A stretch of DNA of 64,000 nt from Bacteroidota bacterium (GCA_025963715.1 JAOQAG010000041.1:1-64000); one strand, 5' to 3'; shown: positions 51,763 to 61,559, counted from the stretch's first letter. The notes: generated by a model not told the origin, from the sequence alone. Made by a program: numbers and translations.

Positions 51763-54726
51763 TTAATCTTCGTTACTGTCCATCGGGATCATGATCTGCA
51801 CCTTTGTTCCCGCCGGTTCCCCGTTTTCATATAAATCCAGGATCTGCGCATTCAGGTTTTGGTTCAGGCTCGAATTTAAAATATCCAGCCGTTCCTGTGT
51901 AATGCTCATTCCCACCGATTTATGCTGTTGTACCCGGTTCTTTTTAAATTCATTGGAGCGTTCGCGGCCAATCCCGTTATCCTCTATCGTGCACAAAATG
52001 CTGTCACCCTGTTTTTGTAAATGTATTAAAATTTTCCCATGTCCCTGCTTCGGCAATAAGCCGTGGATAATGGCATTTTCCACATATGGCTGGATCAGCA
52101 TCGATGGGATCCGGTCGTAATTCTGATCAATGTTCGGGTCCACCTCAATCTTGTATTCGAATTTATCGGTAAACCGCATGATTTCCAGCTCCAGGTATAG
52201 GTTCAGGGCATTCAGCTCTTCCGCGATCGAGATCATCTGCTGCTTGGAATTGCCAATGATGCTGCGCATTAATTTGGCAAATTTCGACAGGTATTTTAAT
52301 GCCGCATCCGTATCATTATTGGAAATGTAATGCTGGATGGAAGCCATGGTATTAAAAATAAAATGCGGGTTCATCTGCGCACGCAAAGCCTGCAGCTCAA
52401 TGTTCGCTATTTTTTTATTCAGCTCCGTTTTTCCTTTTTCTTTTGTTTTAATATTGCGGATCCGTAAGCGGATGGAAAAGATCAATGCCGTTATAAAAAA
52501 CAGCGAAAATAAAATGTAGAACCAGGCTGTTTTCCAAAATGGCGCTTTGATCGTGAAAGCAAATTCAGCGGGTAATTCCGTCCAGATTCCCTCATTATTG
52601 GTACATTTTACCTTAAATATATACTTTCCGGGAGGCAGATTAGAATATGTTACCGTGCGCTCGTAACCAACCGGCGACCACTTTTTTTCAAAACCTTCCA
52701 GGATGTGTGAGTATTTTACTTTTTGTGGATTCGTCAGACAAATTCCGCTGTAGTTGAACGAAATATTATTCATATCATAACTCAGCGATGTATTTGGCTG
52801 CAGCAATGTATCCGTATAAAACAGGCGGATGTTTGTAATGTTGATCTTCGCTAACGTGTTGTTTTCGATGTATTCCTGCGGCGCATATTTTATCAGGCCG
52901 TTTACAGTACCAAACCAGATCGCACCGTCCTTATCATTGTAAATCCCATTGGTATTACATTCCACGCCGCTGAATCCTTCGTCTTTTCCGTACGTGGTAA
53001 TTATTTTTTCACCCGTTTTTTTATAACGGGCAATGTCAATTTTACTCAAGCCCTGGTTGGTACCCACCCACAATTCGGTTTTATCATTGTTAAAAGCCAT
53101 GGTGTATACCAGCTCCGAGCTAATACCTTCCGCCTTCCCGAAATTATCCGTTTGTTTTGTTTTTGTATTGTAAACGTATACACCGTTAAACGACGAAAAA
53201 TAAAGTACACCGTCATTGTCTGCCAAAATCGTAAAAAACGAATCGCTTTTAAAACCTAATTTTCTGCTCTGCTCCGTAAAATTTTTACCGTCAAATAAAA
53301 ACAATCCGCCCAAATACGTTCCAAACCAAATGTTGCCGTTAATGTCTTCGTAAATCCCGTCTACCGTGTAGGAATTTACCGGCGATACCGGTTTGTATTT
53401 CGTCACCGAATCCTTGTAATACTTATACACCGCATCGTTCACACCAATCCACAAATTGCCTTTGCTATCCTTGTAAAATACGTTTACCGATTCGGCCCTT
53501 AAGTCATCAAACCGTTTGTCGACCCTGAATTTTTTTCCATCATACACACTCACACCGTTGGATGTACCCAATAAAATAGTGCCGTCATCCTCTTTAAAAC
53601 ACGCTTTAATATCCTTATCGGGTAAACCGTCCTTGGTACTGTAATTAATAAATTTTTCTTCACCTTCCTTGTAAACCCCGCCATCCTTGGTTCCCACGAT
53701 CAGTCGGTCCTGGTTATCGCGCGTGATCGTGTACACAAAATTATTCGTCAGCCCTTCATTGTCCGAATACACCTCAAACAGATCACTACGGTATTTATAC
53801 AAACCGTTGTACGTACCAATCCAAATGTTTTGCTCATAATCCTGGTAAATGCAGTTCACCAGGTTGCTGTTCACTTCCTTGCGGATGGTATAATTTTTAA
53901 ATTCAAAGCGTTTTACCCGCGCAATCCCTTTGTTGGTCCCCAGCCAGATGTTGTTGCGCTTATCGCAGATCACGGTGGTGATCTCATTATCCAGCAAACC
54001 TTCTTCCACCGTATGGTTGATGAATTTCTCATTCTTCAGCTTGCTCAATCCTTCCGAAGTGGCTATCCACACACCGCCTGCGCTATCCTGCGTAATTGCA
54101 TTCACTGTATTTCCGGCCAGCCCGTTGATGATCGAATAGTTTTTAAACGTTTCCCCGTTAAACATACTCATGCCCGATTCCGTTCCGATCCAGATATTGT
54201 TGTGACGATCTTCATACAAACAGCGGATCTTATTACCGGCCAATCCTTTTTGCATGGTGTAATTTTTAAACATGCCATCCTGCAACAGGCTCAATCCATC
54301 GCTGGTGCCAAACCATAAATTGCCTTTCGAATCGCGGAGAATACAGGTAATATTATTGTTTATCAATCCCTGTTTGGTAGTAAAACTTGTAAATTTTTTT
54401 CCGTCGTATTTGTTGATCCCGCTAATAGTACCAATCCAGATATTACTGTTTTCGTCTTCCGTAATGGAGGTTACGGAATAGTTCAGCAAACCGTCGTGCG
54501 GAGTATAATTTTTAAACGTGTAGCCGTCAAACTTACTCAATCCGCCATAACCGCCGGTCCATAAATTTCCTTTGCTATCCTGGTAAATCGCGGATACCTG
54601 TACAAAAGGCAAACCATCGTCTACCGAATAATTTTTAAAAAAATAGGATTGCGCAGCGCTTTGAAAAGAGAGCGTTGAAAAAATAAAAAATAAAAGAAGA
54701 AAAAAGGTATTCCTGATTTTTTGCAT
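51763..54726 (-). CDS. propeller-sensor LytS-type histidine kinase, 987 aa
   Basis: Signal peptide (ending SAAQ). About fourteen Reg_prop repeats then form two seven-bladed periplasmic propellers (NLWTGGYGGLSKFDGYTFKNY, NIWIGTISGINKYDG, NLWFGTSDGLSLLQDG and so on). A Y_Y_Y domain follows at about 650-740 (YSNLPPGKYIFKVKC), and a membrane helix near 745-765. The cytoplasmic part is a His_kinase (LytS-type) domain with H788 in NPHFIFN, and an ATPase with N884 (YVENAIIHG) and EDNGIG. Unlike hybrid two-component systems in Bacteroides it has no receiver or AraC domain; the output is the LytTR protein encoded 26 bp downstream. The ligand is unknown. Confidence 0.95.
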   Translation of the reverse strand: MQKIRNTFFLLLFFIFSTLSFQSAAQSYFFKNYSVDDGLPFVQVSAIYQDSKGNLWTGGYGGLSKFDGYTFKNYTPHDGLLNYSVTSITEDENSNIWIGTISGINKYDGKKFTSFTTKQGLINNNITCILRDSKGNLWFGTSDGLSLLQDGMFKNYTMQKGLAGNKIRCLYEDRHNNIWIGTESGMSMFNGETFKNYSIINGLAGNTVNAITQDSAGGVWIATSEGLSKLKNEKFINHTVEEGLLDNEITTVICDKRNNIWLGTNKGIARVKRFEFKNYTIRKEVNSNLVNCIYQDYEQNIWIGTYNGLYKYRSDLFEVYSDNEGLTNNFVYTITRDNQDRLIVGTKDGGVYKEGEEKFINYSTKDGLPDKDIKACFKEDDGTILLGTSNGVSVYDGKKFRVDKRFDDLRAESVNVFYKDSKGNLWIGVNDAVYKYYKDSVTKYKPVSPVNSYTVDGIYEDINGNIWFGTYLGGLFLFDGKNFTEQSRKLGFKSDSFFTILADNDGVLYFSSFNGVYVYNTKTKQTDNFGKAEGISSELVYTMAFNNDKTELWVGTNQGLSKIDIARYKKTGEKIITTYGKDEGFSGVECNTNGIYNDKDGAIWFGTVNGLIKYAPQEYIENNTLAKINITNIRLFYTDTLLQPNTSLSYDMNNISFNYSGICLTNPQKVKYSHILEGFEKKWSPVGYERTVTYSNLPPGKYIFKVKCTNNEGIWTELPAEFAFTIKAPFWKTAWFYILFSLFFITALIFSIRLRIRNIKTKEKGKTELNKKIANIELQALRAQMNPHFIFNTMASIQHYISNNDTDAALKYLSKFAKLMRSIIGNSKQQMISIAEELNALNLYLELEIMRFTDKFEYKIEVDPNIDQNYDRIPSMLIQPYVENAIIHGLLPKQGHGKILIHLQKQGDSILCTIEDNGIGRERSNEFKKNRVQQHKSVGMSITQERLDILNSSLNQNLNAQILDLYENGEPAGTKVQIMIPMDSNED

Positions 54727-54745
54727 GGAGCAAAATAGATTTACT

Positions 54746-54753
54746 CAAAGATA
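54746..54753 (-). promoter_or_regulatory. putative -7 promoter element of the sensor-kinase operon
   Basis: On the minus strand TATCTTTG fits TAnnTTTG, 19 bp before the ATG at 54726. The nearest TTG lies at a slightly long spacing (about 23-24 nt). Confidence 0.4.
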
Positions 54754-54836
54754 AAAAATTAAATCAGGAAAGGAAAGCAAGGGAAGCCACAGATGCACAG
54801 ATTAGAAATTCATTACTGTGTGACCAAAAAAATCTA

Positions 54837-55082
54837 CCACATAAGGCACAAAGAAACACATAAGACTAAATGCAACATGCCAATGTGTAGTTCTTACCAA
54901 TATATTCTTTTTTAACACGCTACGCCTTATGTGTTTCTTTGTGCCTTATGTGGTGGAAAAAAAACGCAGCTTTGCGAACTTTGCGTCTTTGCGAGAAAAA
55001 ACATGCGAGCCTGCGAGCCTTCAGGTTGGCAGGTCACACATTTCTCTTTTGATTCTTTTGTTTTCTTTTGTGGTTCAAAAAA
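54837..55082. repeat. 28-bp perfect inverted repeat plus CTTTGCG heptads
   Basis: The arm CCACATAAGGCACAAAGAAA and its continuation (54837-54864) are perfectly inverted at 54926-54953, with a 61-nt spacer. CTTTGCG/TCTTTGCGAGAAAA heptads follow at about 54971-55001, and a segment shared with the 22.88-kb cluster at about 55053-55081. The gap between the sensor kinase and thiL contains no gene. Confidence 0.75.
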
Positions 55083-55099
55083 CGCGAGTCGGCGAGCTT

Positions 55100-56149
55100 T
55101 TACTCCGGTTTTTTCAGCAATGCATCCCAGCCCTGCGCCGTAAGCGGATGCTGCGTTCCACCTTTGGTGATCAAATTCACGCCGTCTTTTTTATTTGTCA
55201 TGTGACCAATTACCGTAATATCCGGGTTGGCTTTTATTTTAGGAAAATCCGCCTGGTCGATCGTAAACAACAACTCATAATCCTCGCCGCCATTTAATGC
55301 ACATACCGTTGGATCAAGGTTAAACTCCCGTGCCGTATTATATGCGGATGGATCGATCGGAATTTTTTCCTCGTATAAATTACAACCCGTATCCGAATCC
55401 GTACACAGGTGCAGGATCTCACTTGCAAGCCCGTCCGATACATCGATCATCGCCGTAGGTTTCACTTCCAGTTTTTCCAGTAATACCGGAATATCTTTTC
55501 GGGCTTCCGGTTTCAGCTGGCGTTCAATAATGTAATCATTTCCTTCCAGGTCGGGCTGTACACCCGGACTTTCCAAAAAGATCTGTTTTTCGCGTTCCAG
55601 CAATTGCAAACCTACATAAGCAGCGCCCAGGTCGCCGGTAACGCATAGCAGATCGCCTTCTTTAGCCGTGCTGCGGTACACGATCTTATCGGCATCCGCT
55701 TCCCCGATCGCAGTAATGCTGATCACCAGCCCGCTTTTGCTGGAGGTAGTATCGCCACCTACAATGTCCACTTTATGTTTTGCACAGGCAAGCATCATTC
55801 CTGCATACAGCTCTTCCATGGCTTCTACCGAAAACCGGCTGGAGATCGCCAGGGAGATCGTTACCTGTTTTGGCATTGCATTCATCGCATAAATATCCGA
55901 TACATTTACCGAAATGGCTTTGTATCCCAGGTGTTTCAGCGGCATGTAGGCCAGGTCGAAATGTACGCCTTCCACCAGCATATCCGTAGAAACAACCATT
56001 TGTTTGCCTTTGTAATCGATCACGGCAGCATCATCACCAATCCCTTTTAACGTGCTTTCATTTTTTATTTCCACAAACTGGGTCAGGTGTTTTATCAATC
56101 CAAACTCACCTAAAGTGCTTAATTCCGTACGATCCGTATTTTCTAACAT
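55100..56149 (-). CDS. thiL: thiamine-monophosphate kinase
   Basis: A 349-aa enzyme that phosphorylates thiamine monophosphate to thiamine diphosphate, the last step of the pathway. ThiL motifs: LKGIGDDAAVIDYKGK (34-49), VVSTDMLVEGVHFDL, AISVNVSDIYAMNAMP, ISLAISSRFSVE, VGGDTTSSKSGLVISITAIG, AMIDVSDGLASEILH and LNGGEDYELLFTI. All acidic metal/phosphate ligands are present. The last codons run close to the repeat region. No other thiamine gene is near. Confidence 0.96.
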   Translation of the reverse strand: MLENTDRTELSTLGEFGLIKHLTQFVEIKNESTLKGIGDDAAVIDYKGKQMVVSTDMLVEGVHFDLAYMPLKHLGYKAISVNVSDIYAMNAMPKQVTISLAISSRFSVEAMEELYAGMMLACAKHKVDIVGGDTTSSKSGLVISITAIGEADADKIVYRSTAKEGDLLCVTGDLGAAYVGLQLLEREKQIFLESPGVQPDLEGNDYIIERQLKPEARKDIPVLLEKLEVKPTAMIDVSDGLASEILHLCTDSDTGCNLYEEKIPIDPSAYNTAREFNLDPTVCALNGGEDYELLFTIDQADFPKIKANPDITVIGHMTNKKDGVNLITKGGTQHPLTAQGWDALLKKPE

Positions 56150-56169
56150 AATGGTTCCTGTATTTTTTG

Positions 56170-56177
56170 CAAAGATA
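56170..56177 (-). promoter_or_regulatory. putative -7 promoter element of thiL
   Basis: On the minus strand TATCTTTG matches TAnnTTTG, 20 bp before the ATG at 56149. No -33 TTG at standard spacing. Confidence 0.42.
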
Positions 56178-56305
56178 AGGGAATCTGTACCGAAATGCGA
56201 ATTTTTAACGGTTTCGCGATTGTTAACAGATCATAAACTTATACGGGAATGCTTTGCGATGTGGTAATTTTATATAATTTTAACCTGCTTAATTTTTACG
56301 ATCAC

Positions 56306-58021
56306 ATGGCAAAAAAAGATAAACATCAGCATCAGCATAAACCACAGCAAAAGGCGCAAACTATAAAAACAGTTTCCGCAGAGGAAGGCATTTTTGTAAA
56401 GCTTGATACCTGGTTTGAAAAACACAGCACCAAATTATTCTACATCCTGTTATTGTTATCCACGCTGTTTTCGCTGTTGCTTTTCGATTCAAAAGTATCC
56501 GAAGGCGGTGATGATTCCAGCTACATCCAGCGCGCATGGTCGTTGCTGCACGAGCATACATTCCCTTATTTTCAGGGACCCGCTTATCCCGTTTTTTTAT
56601 CAGTGTTTGTTAAAATGTTCGGGTTAAATGTGATCGCACTTAAATTTTTCTCCGTGATCTGCCAGATCGGATTTGTGTGGTTTACCTATAAAACATTTGT
56701 AAAACGCATCCCGTACACGGTATTGTTTGCGCTTATTTCCTTTATCTCGTTCAATGCATTTATCCAGTATTATGCAAGTCAAACGTTTACCGAAACGTTT
56801 TTCCTCTTTGTACAATCCATTTGCCTGTATGTTACATTTAATATCATCGATAGCATTGATGCCGATGCGGGTTGGATCGACGGGATAAAAAAAGATTATA
56901 AAAAATGGCTGCTTTTCGGGTTCATGTTCATGTTGCTTACCATCTCAAAAAGTATAGCATTTGTAACCATTGCAGGAGTATTGTTATATTTTGTCCTGAA
57001 AAAAAATTACAAGCAGGTCGTGTACGCCATTGTTTTTTTCCTGATCATGCGGATCATTTATCAACTGCTGACCACTGCTATTTATGGCGCAAATGATAGC
57101 AACCAGCTGGAGATGATGTTGCGCAAAGATCTGTACAAGCCCGAGTTGGGACACGAAGGTTTTGGCGGAATGATCGACCGCTTTTTTACCAATTTTTATA
57201 CGTACATGTCCATGCAGATGTACCGGATCTTAAATATCCGGAATGTAGAGAATGATGCAAAATACATTCTTCCCGGATTATCATACATTACAGCCATCAT
57301 CATGGGAGTATTTACATTCCTGAGCTACAAAAAAAATAAATATGTATTTTTTTCCTGTTTATACATGCTTGTTTTATGCGGAGGTGTTTTTTTCGGTGTT
57401 CAGGCAAATAACATGCAGGACAGGCTTATTATTATTGCAATGCCGCTGATCTTCCTTGTGCTGTTTTATGGTGCGTACGAGCTTGCAAAACGTTCTGGCA
57501 TATTGCAATTCCTGGTACTTGCTTTTGCTGCGGTTATGCTGCTCGTTACCATTGGCAAATCGAGCATTATTGCAGAGAAAAATATTACGGCTTTAAAGAA
57601 AAATTTAAACGGTGATGTGTATTACGGTTATACTCCCGATTGGGTAAATTTCCTGAAAATGAGCAAATACTGTGCGGATAGCCTGCCGGACAGCGCACAG
57701 GTATTGTCGCGCAAACCCAATATGAGCTTTATTTACGGAAATGGTAAAAAATTTGCCGGACAATATTGGGTAACCACTACCAATGCCGACAGTATAAAAA
57801 TGGAATGGCAGACAAAAAAGATCCAATATATTTTATTGCCGAACCTGCGGATGATCCCAGGTAAAAACAACGGCCGCATCGTTAATACGATCCACCGCAT
57901 GTTAGGGCCTTACGCCGAAAAATATCCTCAGAATGTAAAGCTGGTAAAAACCATCGGCACCATCGAAAAATGTGAGCTGTATGAGATCACGTACGGACCG
58001 GCAACAATACCGTTAAAATAA
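56306..58021 (+). CDS. polytopic membrane protein, ArnT/PMT-type glycosyltransferase-like, 571 aa
   Basis: The start at 56306 (MAKKDKHQHQHKPQ) follows a frame extension that is AT-rich and unlikely. A polar, His/Gln-rich cytoplasmic tail of about 40 residues precedes the first helix. About ten or more helices follow, with the early lumenal motif DSKVSEGGDDSSYIQRAW, in which the acidic pair after the first helix is typical of GT-C lipid-linked sugar transferases. SLLHEHTFPYFQGPAYPVFLSVFVKMFG is likewise characteristic. The C-terminal 120 residues are soluble and periplasmic. Probably transfers a sugar from a polyprenyl carrier; the acceptor is unknown. Confidence 0.82.
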   Translation: MAKKDKHQHQHKPQQKAQTIKTVSAEEGIFVKLDTWFEKHSTKLFYILLLLSTLFSLLLFDSKVSEGGDDSSYIQRAWSLLHEHTFPYFQGPAYPVFLSVFVKMFGLNVIALKFFSVICQIGFVWFTYKTFVKRIPYTVLFALISFISFNAFIQYYASQTFTETFFLFVQSICLYVTFNIIDSIDADAGWIDGIKKDYKKWLLFGFMFMLLTISKSIAFVTIAGVLLYFVLKKNYKQVVYAIVFFLIMRIIYQLLTTAIYGANDSNQLEMMLRKDLYKPELGHEGFGGMIDRFFTNFYTYMSMQMYRILNIRNVENDAKYILPGLSYITAIIMGVFTFLSYKKNKYVFFSCLYMLVLCGGVFFGVQANNMQDRLIIIAMPLIFLVLFYGAYELAKRSGILQFLVLAFAAVMLLVTIGKSSIIAEKNITALKKNLNGDVYYGYTPDWVNFLKMSKYCADSLPDSAQVLSRKPNMSFIYGNGKKFAGQYWVTTTNADSIKMEWQTKKIQYILLPNLRMIPGKNNGRIVNTIHRMLGPYAEKYPQNVKLVKTIGTIEKCELYEITYGPATIPLK

Positions 58022-58427
58022 AACCAGGTGTTTTGCCACAGCCCCGATAGCTATCGGGACACAGATTAAAAAAATAAATAAAACGATTCGCACAAATTGT
58101 TTCAAAATCGCAAAGCGATTTTATCTGTGTAAATTAATTTAAGTGAAAAAATTTGTGAATCTGTGGTTTTTTTTTCGGGTTCCTGTACAAAATAAAAATC
58201 CCTGCCAGGGTTTCAAACCCTGGCAGGAATACTTTTTATAAGACATAGCAACAAAATATTTAAGCGAAGCACTAACCGCTTATTCTAACCTTGTCAGGGG
58301 CAAAAAAGCCCTAACAGGGGATACAGAAGAAACAATACGGTTAAAAAAATATCCGTTTTAAATCCGTTTTATCCGCAGCATCCGCGTTCCATCACACACA
58401 GATTAGTATATTGGTATAAATTGGTAT
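58022..58427. repeat. intergenic region of dispersed repeats
   Basis: No gene. It contains CCCGATAGCTATCGGG (about 58041-58056), TTTGTGAATCTGTGG (about 58151-58165), the palindrome CCTGCCAGGGTTTcAAACCCTGGCAGG (split at 58214; 58201-58227, related to 26886 and 35105 with both arms changed), the partial forms CCTTGTCAGGGG and CCCTAACAGGGG near 58290-58320, and the ATTAGTATATTGGTA...TTTAGTAGATT module at about 58400-58436. Confidence 0.7.
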
Positions 58428-59435
58428 TTAGTAGATTAATTTAGAAAGATCAGCAATCCACGCTTTCAGCAAAACCATTTCCTCTTTTCCGATCACTTCA
58501 ATATCGATCAGTTTTTGATAGCACGTCAGTAAATTTTCTGTCATATTTTCCTGTCCGGATTTTAACTGCAGCTCCTGCAACTCTTTGCAGATCCTGAAAT
58601 TATTAGAATATCCCGGGATCTCATCTTCAAAATCTTTCATCAGGTTATGCGCATTACGCTCCTGCCAAACCGTAGGCTCGTGATACAAAATGCTCCAGCC
58701 GCATTCCCAGGCAATGCGCTGCGCCACGTAACTGCGCCAGATATCCGTCATGCGGAAACTGCAATACGAAGGCAGGTACATCAGTGCAAATGCTTCTTTG
58801 AACCAGTGTGTATTCTGGCTGTTGAACGGGCTCCAGGCATTTTTACCCAAGGCAAGTTTCGCTTTTAATTCAAAGTTCAATGGCAACGGATACGTTAAGC
58901 GGTACACCGCATCCACATCCGGGTTTTCATCTGCCAAGCCTTGCTGGATCGGGCAATTGATAGATTCCTGCTTTAGAGCAGCAAGCTCCGTTTGTTTATT
59001 TTGTAGTTCTTCCAGCGGAAAACCGCGTGGCCAGATCATGTTTTTAGTAAAATAATGATAAACGTTTACCCAGCCCGTATTTTCAAATACATGGCTTTTT
59101 ACTTCGCGTTGTTTCTCTGTCCAGAATTCTGCACGCGGAATATTATCATCATCCGTTTCCACCAGCTCAGTTGCGCCGTTTTTAATTGCCAGCAAATACC
59201 CTAAATTTTTACGGGAATAATGGCGTGTAGGAGTGATCTTCGCCAATTCAAAAGGTAATGTTTGCTGCCGGTCCACGCTCCAGAAATCACACCCTTCCAG
59301 CTTAAATTCCGCAGACGATTTGGTATCGCCGATCACAATAAACGGGACGTCATGTGTTTTACATTCAGTAGCAAATTGTTTTAAGATCGGGTGCTGGTCG
59401 TTGGCAATGGAAGTAATAATAAGCGTTTTTTTCAT
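58428..59435 (-). CDS. STELLO-type glycosyltransferase-like protein (DUF288)
   Basis: A 335-aa cytoplasmic protein with the STELLO/DUF288 layout: LIITSIANDQHPILKQFA at the start, FIVIGDTKSS, YSRKNLGYLLAIKNGATELVETDDDNIP (74-100, with the acidic TDDDN as likely metal/nucleotide-sugar site), a central WINVYHYF-like segment (NTGWVNVYHYFTKNMIWPRGFPL), and FRMTDIWRSYVAQRIAWECGW. In plants STELLO proteins affect cellulose synthase assembly; bacterial members are found in surface polysaccharide contexts. The next genes on the same strand upstream (GT2, acyltransferase) fit that. Confidence 0.88.
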   Translation of the reverse strand: MKKTLIITSIANDQHPILKQFATECKTHDVPFIVIGDTKSSAEFKLEGCDFWSVDRQQTLPFELAKITPTRHYSRKNLGYLLAIKNGATELVETDDDNIPRAEFWTEKQREVKSHVFENTGWVNVYHYFTKNMIWPRGFPLEELQNKQTELAALKQESINCPIQQGLADENPDVDAVYRLTYPLPLNFELKAKLALGKNAWSPFNSQNTHWFKEAFALMYLPSYCSFRMTDIWRSYVAQRIAWECGWSILYHEPTVWQERNAHNLMKDFEDEIPGYSNNFRICKELQELQLKSGQENMTENLLTCYQKLIDIEVIGKEEMVLLKAWIADLSKLIY

Positions 59436-59491
59436 AGATGCTTTTGATTATGCTTTCGCTTTTTACAGGAATAAAAAAGGTTTTTTTGTAT

Positions 59492-60226
59492 TTATAAGGT
59501 TGGTTTTTTTCCGGATAATCTCAAAAAGAAATAATAAAAAAGCGTTTGATACGCATTTTTGATCGCATTTTTCGAAACCCTTGGAGATGGCGCCTGGTAA
59601 TGGATAGGCACTTCAAAAATCCGGCGTTTGCGCAATAAATAGCGCAATTCGGTTTGGTAAAAATGGGCTTTTGATTTAAAATCGTGCGTAATAATTTTTT
59701 CTACCACATCGCGGTGAAATCCCTGGAAGCCCGATGTCATATCGCGCAATTTTGTTCCCAGCAATAGATTGGCAAGTGTGGTTCCTGTTTTCGAAAGCAT
59801 TCTGCGTTTGAACGGCGAATCTCCCATAGAGCCGCCATTAATAAACCGGCTGCCGAAAGCACATTCATTCCCTTCGTTCAATACGCGTAAAAACATCGGG
59901 ATCGCTCTCGGGTCGTGAGAAAGTCCGGCATCCATCTCAATAATGATCTCATGCCCGGCTTCATACGCCACCCGCAATCCTCTTACATAAGCATCCACCA
60001 CATTTTTATTTTCCGGCGCCCATACAGTAATATAGCGCGGGTCTTTTGCTGAAACCTCCTGGCACAATTCCAGTGTGCGGTCGTTGGATGCCTTATCCAC
60101 TATAAAATACACATTACCCGGGTTTAGCGTATCGATCACAAAATTTACCATATCAATAAAGGGCTTAAAATCAGCCTCTTCATTTGCCATAGGAACCACA
60201 ATGGCCCATTTTTTATAGTAAAACAT
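59492..60226 (-). CDS. glycosyltransferase family 2 (polyprenyl-phosphate sugar transferase-like)
   Basis: A 244-aa GT-A fold enzyme. VVPMANEEADFKPFI at the N-terminus, the nucleotide-binding VDKASNDRTLEL (43-54), the metal-binding IIIEMDAGLSHDP (94-106), FGSRFINGG, and the SGFQGFHRDVVEK acceptor helix match dolichyl/undecaprenyl-phosphate mannosyl or glucosyl transferases. No C-terminal membrane helices are present. It could supply the lipid-linked sugar used by a GT-C enzyme such as the one at 56306. That is inference. It is 56 bp upstream of the STELLO-like gene and likely co-transcribed. Confidence 0.92.
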   Translation of the reverse strand: MFYYKKWAIVVPMANEEADFKPFIDMVNFVIDTLNPGNVYFIVDKASNDRTLELCQEVSAKDPRYITVWAPENKNVVDAYVRGLRVAYEAGHEIIIEMDAGLSHDPRAIPMFLRVLNEGNECAFGSRFINGGSMGDSPFKRRMLSKTGTTLANLLLGTKLRDMTSGFQGFHRDVVEKIITHDFKSKAHFYQTELRYLLRKRRIFEVPIHYQAPSPRVSKNAIKNAYQTLFYYFFLRLSGKKPTL

Positions 60227-60307
60227 TCTTTTTCCGGTTATTTTGGTGTAAAAATAATCTTTCCTGACAAATGAGATTCAAATTCAGGCAATTTTATTGC
60301 TATTGCC

Positions 60308-61462
60308 TTATTCAGCAGCAGAAAGCCTGGATTTGTAGCGTAAAAACGGCTTTTCAATAAACCGGTAGCTGAGCCATGCAACCAGCAGTGTCATTGCAAA
60401 TGCAAGTGCCGATTCGGAAGCAAAAAGTAAAGGTCCGGGAGCTCCCGTACTGAATTTATATACCGTAAGCCTGTTCATCACAATGTAAATCACGATCATG
60501 TGAAAGCAGTACAATCCATAACTGATGGTTCCCAGCTTTGTAAGGAAAGGGATGCGGCCGACTTTAAACAGCGAGCGTTCCGCAAACACTTGTTCCATGA
60601 TCACAAAAGCAAAAAAGAAGGCGTAGAATAAAGGCAAAACCGCTTCGATATAGTGCGAGTCTTTATCCTGCAGCTGCAAAATATCTTTTTGTATCACGAT
60701 CAGTGCGATCCCTGCAATGTAAACACAAATGATCAGCAGCCTGCTCATCTTTTTAATTTTTTCAATGGCCTGCTCATTCATCGTCAGGTAAGCAATAATG
60801 CCGCCTACCGCTAAATTGTAAATGCAGGAGAGCGTATGGTAGGAAAGCATCAGGTTCATTGATTTGCCGGTATGTGCAAAAAGCCGGAAACTGATGGAAA
60901 GGATCACCACCAGTGTCAGAAATTTTACCATGTGTTTCATCGGCACAATTAACAGTAAAAGCGGCCAGAATAAATAAAATTGTTCTTCAATGGAAACCGA
61001 CCATAATACACTTACCAGGAAATTGCCTACGCCATGTTTTACGAGATCAAAATTACCCATAAACAAAAAATACAAACCATGGTTGATCTTTGGATTTCCT
61101 TTGTAGCCGCCGCAAGCAGGGATAATATAAAATGAGATCAGCAATACTAAAAAATACAATGGCCAGATCCGCAATCCTCTCCGCAGATAAAACTTATTGA
61201 TAACAATAGTGTCTGTGGATTCTTTTTCTTTCAGCAGCAAATAAGTGATCAGGAACCCGCTCAGTACAAAAAAGAAATTTACACCCAGGTTACCGTTCAT
61301 CATGCATCGGCTTATAAATTCATTTGCCCACACACTCTCCGGTTTAAAATACAATACGCTGAAAATGTGATGGAGAAATACAACCAGGAAGGCAATAAAG
61401 CGCAGCGCATCCAGGTTTTCAAAATAAACAGAAGACAGCTTTTTTGTTTTTATTTTTTTCAT
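60308..61462 (-). CDS. acyltransferase family 3 membrane protein (OafA/NodX-like)
   Basis: A 384-aa protein of about ten helices, starting with the signature NLDALRFIAFLVVFLHHIF (catalytic-type His in HH), then FFFVLSGFLITYLLLKE, RRGLRIWPLYFLVLL, and WSVSIEEQFYLFWPLLLL. It would acetylate or succinylate a surface sugar from a cytoplasmic acyl-CoA. It lies 81 bp upstream of the GT2 gene on the same strand, giving a three-gene surface-glycan unit. Confidence 0.94.
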   Translation of the reverse strand: MKKIKTKKLSSVYFENLDALRFIAFLVVFLHHIFSVLYFKPESVWANEFISRCMMNGNLGVNFFFVLSGFLITYLLLKEKESTDTIVINKFYLRRGLRIWPLYFLVLLISFYIIPACGGYKGNPKINHGLYFLFMGNFDLVKHGVGNFLVSVLWSVSIEEQFYLFWPLLLLIVPMKHMVKFLTLVVILSISFRLFAHTGKSMNLMLSYHTLSCIYNLAVGGIIAYLTMNEQAIEKIKKMSRLLIICVYIAGIALIVIQKDILQLQDKDSHYIEAVLPLFYAFFFAFVIMEQVFAERSLFKVGRIPFLTKLGTISYGLYCFHMIVIYIVMNRLTVYKFSTGAPGPLLFASESALAFAMTLLVAWLSYRFIEKPFLRYKSRLSAAE

Positions 61463-61559
61463 ACATGAAGTAGTGAAGTGGTTATGGGGACACGCAAAAA
61501 TATCAGTTATTTTCAGAAATCCACATTTTTTATTCAGGTAGATGCATTCAATTAATCCC

